Of a DNA stretch of 64,000 nt, positions 38,838 to 49,958 are shown piece after piece. This DNA comes from Pelomonas sp. V22. Lineage in GTDB: Bacteria > Pseudomonadota > Gammaproteobacteria > Burkholderiales > Burkholderiaceae_C. The number at the start of each line of letters is the position of its first letter. Positions within the stretch are counted from its first letter, which is position 1. Below the pieces are notes generated by a model that ran no database searches, had not been told where the DNA came from, and saw only the letters and a program-made list of their open reading frames with translations. The translations under genes and the position numbers were made by a program. The DNA is taken from positions 1,054,001 through 1,118,000 of the forward strand of contig NZ_JAGIXS010000001.1 in the NCBI RefSeq assembly GCF_030014915.1. The letters are read 5' to 3'.

Positions 38838-39601
38838 AAAACAAAGAGCTCGCCGCGCCTGCCATCCAGGTGCTGGAACGCACCTTTGCCCTGCTGGACG
38901 TGCTGGCCAGCCACCAGGATCCGGTCTCGCTGAAGCAGATCAGTGAATCGACCGGCCTGCACCCCTCCACCGCGCACCGCATCCTCAACGACCTGACCAT
39001 AGGCCGCTTCGTCGACCGGCCCGAGGCCGGCAGCTACCGCCTGGGCATGCGTCTCCTGGAGCTGGGCAACCTGGTCAAGGCCCGGCTGGACGTGCGCGAC
39101 GCGGCCCTCGGGCCCATGCGCGAGCTGCACAAGTTCACCCACCAGCCGGTCAATCTCTCGGTACGCCAGGGCGACGAGATCGTCTACATCGAGCGCACCT
39201 ACAGCGAGCGCTCGGGCATGCAGGTGGTCCGCGCCGTCGGCGGCCGAGCGCCGCTGCACCTGACCTCGGTCGGCAAGCTCTTCCTGGCCAGCGACGATCC
39301 GCTGCGCGTCCGCGCCTACGCCACCCGCACGGGCCTCGCCGGCCACACCAAGAACAGCCTCACCGAGATTGGCGCCCTGGAGCGCGAGATGGCCCTGGTG
39401 CGTCAGCGCGGCATTGCGCGTGACGATGAGGAACTGGAGCTGGGTGTGCGCTGCATGGCGGCCGGCATCTACGACGACCAGGCCAAGCTGGTGGCCGGCC
39501 TGTCGATCTCGGCACCGGCCGACCGGCTGGAAGAAGCCTGGAGCTCGCGGCTGAAGGAAATCGCCGCACAGATCTCGTCGGCGCTGGGCTACCGGGGCTG
39601 A
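38834..39601 (+). CDS. IclR-family transcriptional regulator
   Basis: 255-residue regulator: N-terminal winged HTH (ISESTGLHPSTAHRILNDLT) and C-terminal IclR effector domain (RAPLHLTSVGKLFLAS, GIARDDEELELGVRCMAAGI). Translationally coupled to hpnE by a 4-bp ATGA overlap, suggesting it is part of the squalene operon and may regulate it or a linked aromatic/acetyl-CoA pathway. A small GGGCC-TTGA-GGCCC stem lies just after its stop, before the convergent pbpG. Confidence 0.92.
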   Translation: MKNKELAAPAIQVLERTFALLDVLASHQDPVSLKQISESTGLHPSTAHRILNDLTIGRFVDRPEAGSYRLGMRLLELGNLVKARLDVRDAALGPMRELHKFTHQPVNLSVRQGDEIVYIERTYSERSGMQVVRAVGGRAPLHLTSVGKLFLASDDPLRVRAYATRTGLAGHTKNSLTEIGALEREMALVRQRGIARDDEELELGVRCMAAGIYDDQAKLVAGLSISAPADRLEEAWSSRLKEIAAQISSALGYRG

Positions 39602-39623
39602 GGCAACCCGGGCCTTGAGGCCC

Positions 39624-40652
39624 TTACTCGACCTTGCTGAGGCTCGCTGCCGAAGCGGTCGGGTTGGTAGAGATCCACTTGCGCACCCGTTCGGCATCGC
39701 CGATCCGGGCGTACTTGCCGGTGGAATCCAGGAACACCATGATCAGCTTGCGGCCCGCCATCTGGGCCTGCATCACCAGGCACTTGCCGGCCTCGTTGAT
39801 GAAGCCGGTCTTCTGCAGGCCGATGTCCCAGTCGCGGCTGCTGACCAGGCCATTGGTACTGCGGAAGGCCATCTGGCGGCGGCCCACGGTCACGCTGTGG
39901 GCCTTGGAGGTGGAGTATTCGCGCAGCAGCGGCACCTCATGCGCCACCTTGACCAGAGCGGCCAGGTCCTTGGCGCTGGACTGGTTGCGGCTCGAGAGAC
40001 CCGTCGGTTCCACATAGTGGGTGTCGTCCATGCCCAGCTCACGGGCCTTGGCATTCATGGCGGCCACGAAGGCATCGAGGCCGCCCGGATAGTTGCGGCC
40101 CAGCGCATGGGCGGCGCGGTTCTCGGAGGCCATCAGGGCCAGGTGCATCAGCTCACCGCGCGGCAGCGTGGTGCCCACTGCGAGGCGCGAGCCCGTGCCC
40201 TTCTCGGTGTCCTTGTCGGCGTCGCTGATGGTCAGCTTCTCGTCCAGCGGCAGCCCGGCCTCGACCACCACCAGGGCGGTCATCAGCTTGGTGATCGAGG
40301 CGATGGGCAGCACCGCCTGCGGGTTCTTGGAGAACAGGACCTCGTTGGTGTCCTGGTCCATGACCAGGGCCACGCTGGACTTCAGGTCCAGCGGATCGTC
40401 CACCGCGTGCAAACCATAGAGCTGACCGAAAGTGGGGGCCGCCGCTGCAGCAGCCACGACCGCCGCCTTGCGCGGCGTGCGGGTGGCGGGTTTGGCCTTG
40501 CGGACGTTTTGCTGCGCCGTGGCCGTCTTGCCATTCGTCTTGCTGTTGTTCGTGGCGGCTTCGGCCTGGGTGGTCATCAGCAAGCACGGGGCCAGCAGGC
40601 AACCGCTCAAGACGGCCGACGAAACGAAGGTGGCAAAAGTCTTCAAATGCAT
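39624..40652 (-). CDS. pbpG: D-alanyl-D-alanine endopeptidase (PBP7, S11 family)
   Basis: 342-residue exported peptidase that cleaves D-Ala-meso-DAP cross-links. Signal peptide to about TQAEA, a basic Ala/Lys-rich linker, then the S11 domain with the SxxK (PIASITKLMTALV), SxN (ALMASENRAAHAL) and KTG (GLQKTGFINEAG) motifs. It lacks the C-terminal amphipathic anchor of DacA-type enzymes. It is convergent with the IclR gene and follows leuA on the same strand by 81 bp. Confidence 0.92.
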   Translation of the reverse strand: MHLKTFATFVSSAVLSGCLLAPCLLMTTQAEAATNNSKTNGKTATAQQNVRKAKPATRTPRKAAVVAAAAAAPTFGQLYGLHAVDDPLDLKSSVALVMDQDTNEVLFSKNPQAVLPIASITKLMTALVVVEAGLPLDEKLTISDADKDTEKGTGSRLAVGTTLPRGELMHLALMASENRAAHALGRNYPGGLDAFVAAMNAKARELGMDDTHYVEPTGLSSRNQSSAKDLAALVKVAHEVPLLREYSTSKAHSVTVGRRQMAFRSTNGLVSSRDWDIGLQKTGFINEAGKCLVMQAQMAGRKLIMVFLDSTGKYARIGDAERVRKWISTNPTASAASLSKVE

Positions 40653-40733
40653 CCCCAGGGTCAGGGCGGCAGTCTATTTGATCCTTCCTGAAAATTCCAG
40701 TCAGATCAAAAACTTAACCGCCACTCTTCAAGT

Positions 40734-42275
40734 TCAACCTTGCGCTGCGACGCGCTCGGTTTTGCTCTGCAGCTTGTTCAAGGCACTCAAATATGCCTTG
40801 GCCGATGCGACCACGATATCGGGGTCGGCCCCGACGCCATTGACGACCCGGCCCGCATGCTGCAAACGGACCGTGACCTCGCCCTGGGATTCTGTACTGC
40901 CACTGGTGATGGCGTTCACCGAGTAGAGGATCATTTCTGCGCCACTTTGCACGGCTTGCTCGATCGCGCGCAGGGTGGCATCGACCGGGCCGTTGCCGTC
41001 GCTCTCCATCGCATGCTCGACCGAGCCGGCAGCGAACACCACCCGGGCATGCGGCCGCTCGCCCATTTCGGAGCGCTGGGCCAGGGCCAGCAGCCGGTAA
41101 TGCTCCTGCTCGGCCGCGACCGATTCGTCCATCACGAGGGCCAGGATGTCCTCGTCAAAGATCTCATTCTTCCGGTCGGCCAGGTCCTTGAAGCGCAGGA
41201 AGGCTGCATTGACCTCCGCCTCGGACTCCAGCTGGATGCCGAGTTCCTGCAGGCGCTGCTTGAAGGCGTTGCGGCCGCTGAGCTTCCCCAGCACGATCTT
41301 GTTGGCGCTCCAGCCCACATCCTCGGCGCGCATGATCTCGTAGGTGTCACGCGCCTTCAGCACGCCGTCCTGATGGATGCCCGAGGCATGGGCAAAGGCA
41401 TTGGCACCGACCACGGCCTTGTTGGGCTGCACCACGAAACCGGTGGTTTGCGACACCATGCGCGAGGCCGGCACGATCTGGGAGGCGTCAATGTTCAGAT
41501 CGAGGCCGAAGTAATCGCGGCGCGTCTTGATCGCCATCACCACCTCCTCGAGCGAGCAGTTGCCGGCGCGCTCCCCGAGGCCGTTGATCGTGCATTCGAC
41601 CTGGCGGGCGCCACCGATCTGCACGCCGGCCAGCGAGTTGGCCACGGCCATGCCCAGATCGTTGTGGCAGTGGACCGACCAGACGGCCTTGTCCGAGTTG
41701 GGCACTCGCTCGCGTAGGCGCTTGATGAAATTACCGTAGAGCTCGGGGATGGCATAGCCCACGGTGTCGGGGATGTTGATCGTGGTCGCGCCTTCCGCGA
41801 TCACGGCTTCGACCACGCGCGCCAGGAACTCCGGGTCGGAACGATAGCCATCCTCGGGCGAGAACTCCACATCTCCGCACAGGTTGCGAGCAAAGCGCAC
41901 GGCCAGCTTGGCCTGCTCCAGCACCTGCTCGCGGGTCATGCGCAGCTTCTTCTCCATGTGGAGCTCGCTTGTGGCGATGAAGGTGTGGATGCGCGAGCGG
42001 GCCGCGCTCTTCAGCGCCTCGGCCGCGCGGGCGATGTCGCGGTCGTTGGCGCGGGCCAGGGAACAGACCGTGCTCTCGCGGATCACATCGGCAATCGCTC
42101 GCACGGCCTCGAAGTCGCCATTGCTGGAGGCTGCAAACCCAGCCTCGATCACGTCGACCCGCAGCCGCTCCAACTGGCGCGCAATGCGCAGCTTCTCGTC
42201 CTTGGTCATGGAGGCGCCAGGCGATTGCTCGCCGTCGCGCAAGGTGGTGTCGAAGATGATCAGTTGCTGGGACAT
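40734..42275 (-). CDS. leuA: 2-isopropylmalate synthase, short (E. coli-type) class
   Basis: 513-residue DRE-TIM metallolyase that condenses acetyl-CoA with 2-oxoisovalerate, the first step of leucine synthesis. N-terminal [16 protein letters not shown], metal-binding [29 protein letters not shown], and a C-terminal LeuA allosteric domain. ATG 42275 is selected because GAGGAG is seven bases upstream; the GTG at 42281 would abut it. It follows the second leuA by only 11 bp, so both are in one transcript controlled by the leader at 44106. Confidence 0.95.
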   Translation of the reverse strand: MSQQLIIFDTTLRDGEQSPGASMTKDEKLRIARQLERLRVDVIEAGFAASSNGDFEAVRAIADVIRESTVCSLARANDRDIARAAEALKSAARSRIHTFIATSELHMEKKLRMTREQVLEQAKLAVRFARNLCGDVEFSPEDGYRSDPEFLARVVEAVIAEGATTINIPDTVGYAIPELYGNFIKRLRERVPNSDKAVWSVHCHNDLGMAVANSLAGVQIGGARQVECTINGLGERAGNCSLEEVVMAIKTRRDYFGLDLNIDASQIVPASRMVSQTTGFVVQPNKAVVGANAFAHASGIHQDGVLKARDTYEIMRAEDVGWSANKIVLGKLSGRNAFKQRLQELGIQLESEAEVNAAFLRFKDLADRKNEIFDEDILALVMDESVAAEQEHYRLLALAQRSEMGERPHARVVFAAGSVEHAMESDGNGPVDATLRAIEQAVQSGAEMILYSVNAITSGSTESQGEVTVRLQHAGRVVNGVGADPDIVVASAKAYLSALNKLQSKTERVAAQG

Positions 42276-42286
42276 TGCCACGCTCC

Positions 42287-43975
42287 TCAGGCTGCCACGC
42301 TGGCAGCAAATTTCAATTGACCCCGCTGCGACGCACGGCGCAGGCCGGATGCAATCGCCTTCAGCGAGGCCGACACGATATTGGCATCGATGCCAACGCC
42401 GAACACCGTCAGCGCATCGCCGACGCGCAGCTCAAGGTAAGCCACGGCCTTGGCATCGGCACCGCTGCCGATCGAATGCTCGTGATAGTCCAACACCCGA
42501 ACGGTCGAAGTGATGTGGGCATTCAGGCCGTTGATGAAAGCGTCGATGGGTCCAGTGCCTTCACCTTGCACCTGCACGCGCCGAACGCCCAGATCGGCCT
42601 GGGCACGCAGGCTCACACGGCCCTCGCCCACCTCGGCCGTGACCGGATGCAGGGCGGGACTTTCGCTGACGCCGTACTCGCGATCGAAGATGCGCCAGAT
42701 ATCGGCGGCGCTGAGCTCCTTGCCGCTGTCGTCCATCACGGCCTGCACCACCTGGCTGAATTCGATCTGCAGGCGACGCGGCAGCTCCACGCCGTACTCG
42801 GTTTCGAGCAGGTAGGAGATGCCGCCCTTGCCCGACTGGCTGTTGACGCGGATGACAGCGTCGTAGCTGCGACCCAGGTCCTTGGGGTCGACCGGCAGGT
42901 AGGGCATGACCCAGATATCGCCTTCCTTGCGCGCGGCGAAGGCCTTCTTGATCGCATCCTGGTGCGAACCCGAGAACGAGGTGTAGACCAGGTCGCCGGC
43001 ATACGGATGGCGCGGATGCACCGGCAACTGCGTGCAGTGCTCGGCACAGCGGCGCACCTCGTCGATGTCAGAGAAGTCGAGCTCCGGCGAGACACCTTGC
43101 GTGTAGAGATTCAAGGCGATGTTGACGATGTCGACATTGCCGGTGCGCTCACCGCTGCCGAACAGGCAACCCTCGATGCGGTCGCCGCCCGCCATCAGCG
43201 CGAACTCGGCGGCGGCCGTGCCGGTACCGCGGTCGTTGTGCGGATGGATCGACAGGATGATGGCATCGCGGCGCTCCACATGGCGGTGCATCCACTCGAC
43301 CATGTCCGCAAAGATGTTGGGCGTCGAATGCTCGACAGTGGCCGGCAGGTTGATGATGACCTTGCGCTCGGGCGTCGCGCCCCAGGCTGCCGTCACCGCA
43401 TCGACCACACGCTTGGAGAAGGCCAGCTCGGTGCCGGAGAACATCTCGGGCGAGTACTCGAAGCCGATCTCGGTCTCGCTATGCGCCTCGGCCAGGCGGC
43501 GGATCAGCTGCGTGTGCGTCACGGCCAGCTCGACGATCTGGTCTTCATCCAGGCCCAGCACGACCTTGCGCATCACCGGCGCGCAGGCGTTGTACAGATG
43601 AACGATGGCCTTGCGGGCGCCGCGCAGCGATTCAAACGTGCGCTCGATCAGCGGCTGGCGCGCCTGCGTCAGCACCTGGATCGTCACGTCTTCGGGAATG
43701 AGGTTTTCTTCGATCAGCAGGCGGACGAAGTCGAAGTCAGTTTGCGAGGCCGATGGGAAACCGACCTCGATCTCCTTGAAGCCGATGCGCACCAGCATCT
43801 CGAACATGCGCAACTTGCGCTGCACGTCCATCGGCTCGATCAGGGCCTGGTTGCCATCGCGCAGATCGGTGCTCAGCCAGATCGGGGCTTGCGTCAGCTG
43901 GGCGTCCGGCCAGGTGCGGTCGGTGAGGCCGATCGGGGCAAAGGCGCGGTACTTGGTGTTCGGTTGCTTCAACAT
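42287..43975 (-). CDS. leuA: 2-isopropylmalate synthase, long (yeast/actinobacterial-type) class
   Basis: 562-residue enzyme of the second LeuA class, starting [20 protein letters not shown] and containing [17 protein letters not shown], the [20 protein letters not shown] metal-binding stretch and a C-terminal regulatory domain (about 430-550). Only distant similarity to the short leuA next to it. AGGAAG precedes ATG 43975. It is the first structural gene after the leader/attenuator; the two adjacent leuA genes probably differ in feedback sensitivity (inference). Confidence 0.95.
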   Translation of the reverse strand: MLKQPNTKYRAFAPIGLTDRTWPDAQLTQAPIWLSTDLRDGNQALIEPMDVQRKLRMFEMLVRIGFKEIEVGFPSASQTDFDFVRLLIEENLIPEDVTIQVLTQARQPLIERTFESLRGARKAIVHLYNACAPVMRKVVLGLDEDQIVELAVTHTQLIRRLAEAHSETEIGFEYSPEMFSGTELAFSKRVVDAVTAAWGATPERKVIINLPATVEHSTPNIFADMVEWMHRHVERRDAIILSIHPHNDRGTGTAAAEFALMAGGDRIEGCLFGSGERTGNVDIVNIALNLYTQGVSPELDFSDIDEVRRCAEHCTQLPVHPRHPYAGDLVYTSFSGSHQDAIKKAFAARKEGDIWVMPYLPVDPKDLGRSYDAVIRVNSQSGKGGISYLLETEYGVELPRRLQIEFSQVVQAVMDDSGKELSAADIWRIFDREYGVSESPALHPVTAEVGEGRVSLRAQADLGVRRVQVQGEGTGPIDAFINGLNAHITSTVRVLDYHEHSIGSGADAKAVAYLELRVGDALTVFGVGIDANIVSASLKAIASGLRRASQRGQLKFAASVAA

Positions 43976-44028
43976 GGTCGTGCTTCCTGGCAAATCGAAA
44001 AAATCGAGGTTTGCAACCAGCAGACTAG

Positions 44029-44068
44029 AAAAAGCAAACGGCCCGCTGCGGGTTGCATACGGGCCGTT
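44029..44068 (-). terminator. Leucine attenuator terminator
   Basis: Minus-sense stem AACGGCCCG / CGGGCCGTT (arms 44060-44068 and 44037-44045), 14-nt loop, then TG-C and TTTTT (44033-44029). It lies between the leader peptide and leuA. The loop contains AACCCG, complementary to CGGGTT at the end of the leader peptide, allowing a mutually exclusive antiterminator. Confidence 0.85.
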
Positions 44069-44105
44069 GAGATCAAAAACGCTTGTTTGGTACGTGCGTG
44101 CGCGA

Positions 44106-44162
44106 TCAGCGAACCCGAGGTTCGACTAGTAGTAGCAGCGCGGTCACGGCAAACGTGTTCAT
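44106..44162 (-). CDS. leuL: Leucine operon leader peptide
   Basis: 18-codon reading frame [18 protein letters not shown] with four consecutive Leu codons (CTG CTA CTA CTA); CTA is rare in this GC-rich sequence. A hairpin (CGAACC-TCG-GGTTCG, 44110-44124) begins immediately after the Leu codons and a terminator follows 38 nt after the stop. This is the layout of a ribosome-stalling attenuator sensing Leu-tRNA. No Shine-Dalgarno is visible, and the -10 lies only eight bases upstream of the ATG, so the message may be leaderless. Confidence 0.85.
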   Translation of the reverse strand: MNTFAVTALLLLVEPRVR

Positions 44163-44170
44163 GGGCAGCG

Positions 44171-44179
44171 AATATAGCA
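44171..44179 (-). promoter_or_regulatory. Extended -10 promoter of the leuL-leuA operon
   Basis: TGC-TATATT, an extended -10 reading toward leuL, located in the 34-bp gap after pssA. The -35 is weak (TGAATC at 17 bp). The predicted start is at or next to the A of the leader ATG. Confidence 0.6.
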
Positions 44180-44196
44180 GAGCTTTTGCCGCCGAT

Positions 44197-45042
44197 TCAG
44201 CGGTGAAGGCCTTGTTCGTCGGGCTCATCGGTCGATGTGGCAATCACGCTCACCGGCTTGCCCTTCATGCGTTTGTACGCGTACACGACATAGCCCGACA
44301 GGCCGTACAGGCAGAACACGCCGAACAGCACCGAAGGCGGATGGATATTGATCAACGCAATGCCCAGCGCAATCGCCACGATCACGATGAAGGGCACGGA
44401 GCGCTTGAAGCTCACGTCCTTGAAGCTGTAGAACGGCGCGTTCGTCACCATGGTCAGGCCGGCGTACAGCGTGAAGCCGAAAGCCACCCAGGCCAGCGAC
44501 GGATCCTTGTAGATGTTCTTGTAGCCCGCGTCGTCCATCACCCAAACGAGGCCGATCACCAGCGCCGCAGCTGCCGGGCTCGGCACGCCCTGGAAGAAGC
44601 GCTTGTCGACGACGCCAATGTTGGTGTTGAAGCGAGCCAGGCGCAGCGCGGCGCCAGCGATGTAGACGAAGGCGGCGAACCAGCCCCACTTGCCGAGACC
44701 CTGCAAAGCCCAGGAATACATGATCAGGGCCGGTGCGGCGCCGAAGGACACCATGTCGGAGAGGCTGTCCATCTGCTCGCCGAAGGTGGACTGCGTGTTG
44801 GTCATGCGGGCGACGCGGCCGTCCAGGCTGTCCAACACCATCGCGGCAAAGATGCCATAGGCCGATTGCTCGAAGCGCCCGCCAATGGCCATCACGATGG
44901 CATAGAAGCCGCTGAACAGCGCCGCCAGCGTGAAGAGATTGGGAAGGATGTAGATGCCCTTGCGGCGTGGACGCGCAGGCTCGTGCGTCTCGACGTCTTC
45001 GTCGTCCCCATCGGGGCGGGCATTGGATTTCTGATCGGTCAT
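44197..45042 (-). CDS. pssA: CDP-diacylglycerol-serine O-phosphatidyltransferase
   Basis: 281-residue integral membrane enzyme making phosphatidylserine, the precursor of phosphatidylethanolamine. The CDP-alcohol phosphotransferase signature is intact: LDGRVARMT, then FGEQMDSLSDMVSFG. About seven to eight TM segments follow an acidic N-terminal tail. It sits between the ilvIHC terminator and the leu leader, an order kept in many Burkholderiales. The decarboxylase gene psd, often adjacent, is absent here. Confidence 0.95.
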   Translation of the reverse strand: MTDQKSNARPDGDDEDVETHEPARPRRKGIYILPNLFTLAALFSGFYAIVMAIGGRFEQSAYGIFAAMVLDSLDGRVARMTNTQSTFGEQMDSLSDMVSFGAAPALIMYSWALQGLGKWGWFAAFVYIAGAALRLARFNTNIGVVDKRFFQGVPSPAAAALVIGLVWVMDDAGYKNIYKDPSLAWVAFGFTLYAGLTMVTNAPFYSFKDVSFKRSVPFIVIVAIALGIALINIHPPSVLFGVFCLYGLSGYVVYAYKRMKGKPVSVIATSTDEPDEQGLHR

Positions 45043-45071
45043 GGGGCGGGAGGATACCGCAGGCCGCCATG

Positions 45072-45106
45072 AAAAAAGCCGCGCGGCCCTGGGGCGGCGC
45101 GGCTTT
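45072..45106 (-). terminator. Terminator of the ilvI-ilvH-ilvC unit
   Basis: Ten-bp stem AAAGCCGCGC / GCGCGGCTTT with a 12-nt loop; on the minus strand it runs into TTTTTT. It starts 17 bp after the ilvC stop and separates it from pssA. Confidence 0.88.
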
Positions 45107-45123
45107 CGCTGGAGGGAATCCTC

Positions 45124-46188
<1,065 letters not shown>

Positions 46189-46680
46189 TCAGACGCGCAG
46201 GATGCGCTCGCCGCGGCCGATGCCGCTGGCGCCGGTGCGCACCGTCTCGAGGATGGCGGCGCGGTCGATCGCATCGATGAAGGCGTCGAGCTTCTCGGCA
46301 TCGCCGGTCAGCTCGATCGTGTAGGTCTTCTCTGTCACGTCAATGATGCGGCCGCGGAAGATGTCGGCGGTACGCTTCATCTCTTCACGCTCCTTGCCGA
46401 CCGCGCGCACCTTGATCAGCATGAGCTCGCGCTCGGTGTAGTTGCCTTCGGTCAGGTCGACCACCTTGACCACCTCGATGAGGCGGTTCAGGTGCTTGGT
46501 GATCTGCTCGATCACTTCGTCCGAGCCGGTGGTGACGATGGTCATGCGCGACAGCGAGGGATCCTCGGTCGGCGCCACGGTCAGGCTTTCGATGTTGTAG
46601 CCCCGTGCAGAGAACAGGGCCACGACTCGCGAAAGCGCCCCCGGCTCGTTCTCGATGAGCAAAGCAATGATGTGTCTCAT
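46189..46680 (-). CDS. ilvH: Acetolactate synthase small (regulatory) subunit
   Basis: 163-residue subunit with an N-terminal ACT domain (HIIALLIENEPGALSRVVAL, residues 3-22) that binds valine for feedback inhibition, followed by the ALS_ss C-terminal domain. Its ATG overlaps, in ATGA, the stop of a 55-codon open stretch that continues in frame from the ilvI TGA. It is 164 bp from ilvI instead of the tight linkage usual for the pair. Confidence 0.96.
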   Translation of the reverse strand: MRHIIALLIENEPGALSRVVALFSARGYNIESLTVAPTEDPSLSRMTIVTTGSDEVIEQITKHLNRLIEVVKVVDLTEGNYTERELMLIKVRAVGKEREEMKRTADIFRGRIIDVTEKTYTIELTGDAEKLDAFIDAIDRAAILETVRTGASGIGRGERILRV

Positions 46681-46844
46681 GATGAATCTTCGTCCTTCGC
46701 GCTCTTCAAGCCGGCGGCGGTAACCGACGGCTCTTGGCCACGCTCTTCGATGGTGGGATTGCTGGGTGGTCCGCTGAGCGGCACATCTGCCACCGGGTCA
46801 GCTCGGGCGCGGTAACGCCCGGGTTGCTCGGCAGCTTCAGCGCC
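46681..46844 (-). other. Unusual 164-bp ilvI-ilvH gap, open in the ilvI frame
   Basis: After the ilvI TGA the same frame stays open for 55 codons and ends in TGA overlapping the ilvH ATG. The encoded stretch is Pro/Glu/Ala-rich with weaker GC3 than ilvI. A CGGGCG-N6-CGCCCG hairpin (46804-46821) and a second GGTTACCGCC segment share GTTACCGC, suggesting RNA structure. An ilvH RNA motif has been described in Betaproteobacteria (from memory). Confidence 0.5.
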
Positions 46845-48635
<1,791 letters not shown>

Positions 48636-48840
48636 TTTTCGAACCTTTGTGAATTTCTCTAACGAAAAACCATCGGTGCTCCTTCTCGCACCCTCGTGAG
48701 GTGGATTCGGAACCTGCGCGATCAGAAACGAGGCGCCCCGGTCGGGCGGCCAGCTTGAGACCAAAAACTCATTGTGCGAAGCAGCATTATGCACAGAATC
48801 GCTTGATACCCCCTCGCATTCCCTAGGGTGAGCCTTCGCA
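48636..48840 (-). promoter_or_regulatory. Upstream region of ilvI with possible leader elements
   Basis: A 21-codon frame (48722-48787, starting MLLRTMSFWSQAG) and a four-codon mini-ORF (ATG GTT TTT CGT TAG, with GGAG upstream) precede ilvI. A GGTGC-N8-GCACC hairpin near 48680-48697 encloses that GGAG and is followed by TTTTT. A CATAAT -10-like hexamer overlaps the first ATG. Attenuation or uORF control is possible but neither peptide is rich in branched-chain codons. Confidence 0.3.
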
Positions 48841-48890
48841 ATGCAATAATCGCCACCCTTTGCCAGTGCTGGGTCCCTGCCCGAATTCCC

Positions 48891-49457
48891 TTGGCCACCG
48901 ATAAAGAACTGAACGACTTCCTTCGCAGCGTCGACCGCCGTGCCTTCAAGCGCACGGCCTACATGGTCCGCGACGACGATGCGGCGCTGGACATCGTGCA
49001 GGACGCGATGATCAAGCTGGCCGAGAAGTACTTCGACCGCCCGGCCGAGGAACTGCCGCTGCTGTTTCAGCGCATCCTGTCGAACGCGACGATGGACTAT
49101 TTCCGTCGCCAGAAAGTTCGCAGAGCGGTCATGTCGAACATGTCGGACTTCGAGTCAGGGGATCCCGACGACGACTTCAATCTGCTTGAATCGCTGGAAA
49201 CCGGCGATGGGGCCATGGGCGCGCTGAGTGCGGCAGACGAAGTGTCCAAGGCCCAGATCTTGCAAGTGATCGAGGCAGAAGTGGCCGAGTTGCCCGCCCG
49301 TCAACGCGAAGCTTTTCTCTTGCGTTACTGGGAGGAATTCGATGTCGCGGAGACAGCCTCCGTCATGGGTTGCTCGGAAGGCAGCGTCAAGACGCATTGC
49401 TCCCGAGCGGTGCATTCGCTCGCGAAATCGCTGAAAGCCAAGGGAATCACACTATGA
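48891..49457 (+). CDS. ECF-type RNA polymerase sigma factor
   Basis: 188-residue sigma factor with region 2 (DDDAALDIVQDAMIKLAEKY) and region 4 (LPARQREAFLLRYWEEFDVAETASVMGCSEGSVKTHCSRA, cited as motif span about 125-165). The chosen start is TTG 48891 (MATDKELNDFL), matching the usual N-terminus in this order; the GTG at 48828 would add 21 unrelated residues. Its TGA overlaps the DUF3619 start in ATGA, heading a coupled operon with two uncharacterised envelope proteins. The C-terminal SKSLKAK tail is short. Confidence 0.88.
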   Translation: MATDKELNDFLRSVDRRAFKRTAYMVRDDDAALDIVQDAMIKLAEKYFDRPAEELPLLFQRILSNATMDYFRRQKVRRAVMSNMSDFESGDPDDDFNLLESLETGDGAMGALSAADEVSKAQILQVIEAEVAELPARQREAFLLRYWEEFDVAETASVMGCSEGSVKTHCSRAVHSLAKSLKAKGITL

Positions 49458-49945
49458 ACCAGCCACGCCAAACGACCCATGACCCGGACCAACTGGTGTC
49501 ACGCTTCGCGCTGCGCGTAGCAGCCGGGCTCGACCAGCAGGCCGATGGTCTGCCAGCCGACATTTCGGAGCGGCTTCGCTTTGCGCGAGAGCAAGCACTG
49601 ACCAAGGCACGCCGCGAACGGGCCTTGGCTACTGCCGCGGCCGAGCAGGTCCTGAACGTCGGTGGCGGTGCCCTGGCGCTGTCGGGCGGCGCCCGCTCGC
49701 CGCGTTGGCTCAAGCTGGCCACCGTCCTGCCGCTGCTGCTGCTGGCCGCCGGCCTGCTGCTGATCCAGCAAAGCGAATGGTATGAACAGATCACGGCAAC
49801 CGCCGAGGTCGACACCAAGCTGTTGGCTGATAAGCTGCCGCCGGCCGCCTACAGCGATCCGGGGTTCCGCGAATACCTGCAGGAAGACCAGCAGCAAGCG
49901 CCGCAACAACAGCCGCCTCAACAGCAGCAACAAAAGCAAGAGTGA
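49454..49945 (+). CDS. DUF3619 single-pass membrane protein (candidate anti-sigma partner)
   Basis: 163 residues: a cytoplasmic helical N-terminus (about 1-88), one TM segment (LATVLPLLLLAAGLLLI, about 96-112), and a periplasmic tail ending in a Gln-rich run. The family is uncharacterised. Its position immediately after, and overlapping, an ECF sigma gene, with N-in/C-out topology, is what an anti-sigma factor would show, but no ZAS zinc motif is present. Inference only. Confidence 0.8.
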   Translation: MNQPRQTTHDPDQLVSRFALRVAAGLDQQADGLPADISERLRFAREQALTKARRERALATAAAEQVLNVGGGALALSGGARSPRWLKLATVLPLLLLAAGLLLIQQSEWYEQITATAEVDTKLLADKLPPAAYSDPGFREYLQEDQQQAPQQQPPQQQQQKQE

Positions 49946-49958
49946 CGAGCCCAACCCT

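Noticed and set aside
44110-44124. The CGAACC-TCG-GGTTCG hairpin as an independent terminator
   Set aside because: It lies within the leader peptide coding region and has no T tract; it is better explained as the pause or alternative-pairing hairpin of the attenuator.
42275-44206. Plus-strand frame opposite the long leuA and the leader region
   Set aside because: Antisense shadow; the minus strand carries a complete LeuA and a well-formed attenuator.
48722-48787. Treating the 21-codon frame upstream of ilvI as a branched-chain leader peptide
   Set aside because: It has only two adjacent Leu codons and no Ile/Val run, and its ATG overlaps the best -10 hexamer, so it may not even be transcribed as an ORF.
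49882-49942. Gln-codon-rich stretch at the end of the DUF3619 gene as a functional microsatellite
   Set aside because: CAG/CAA codons are mixed with CCG and GCG codons; no uniform repeat unit long enough for slippage-based phase variation.
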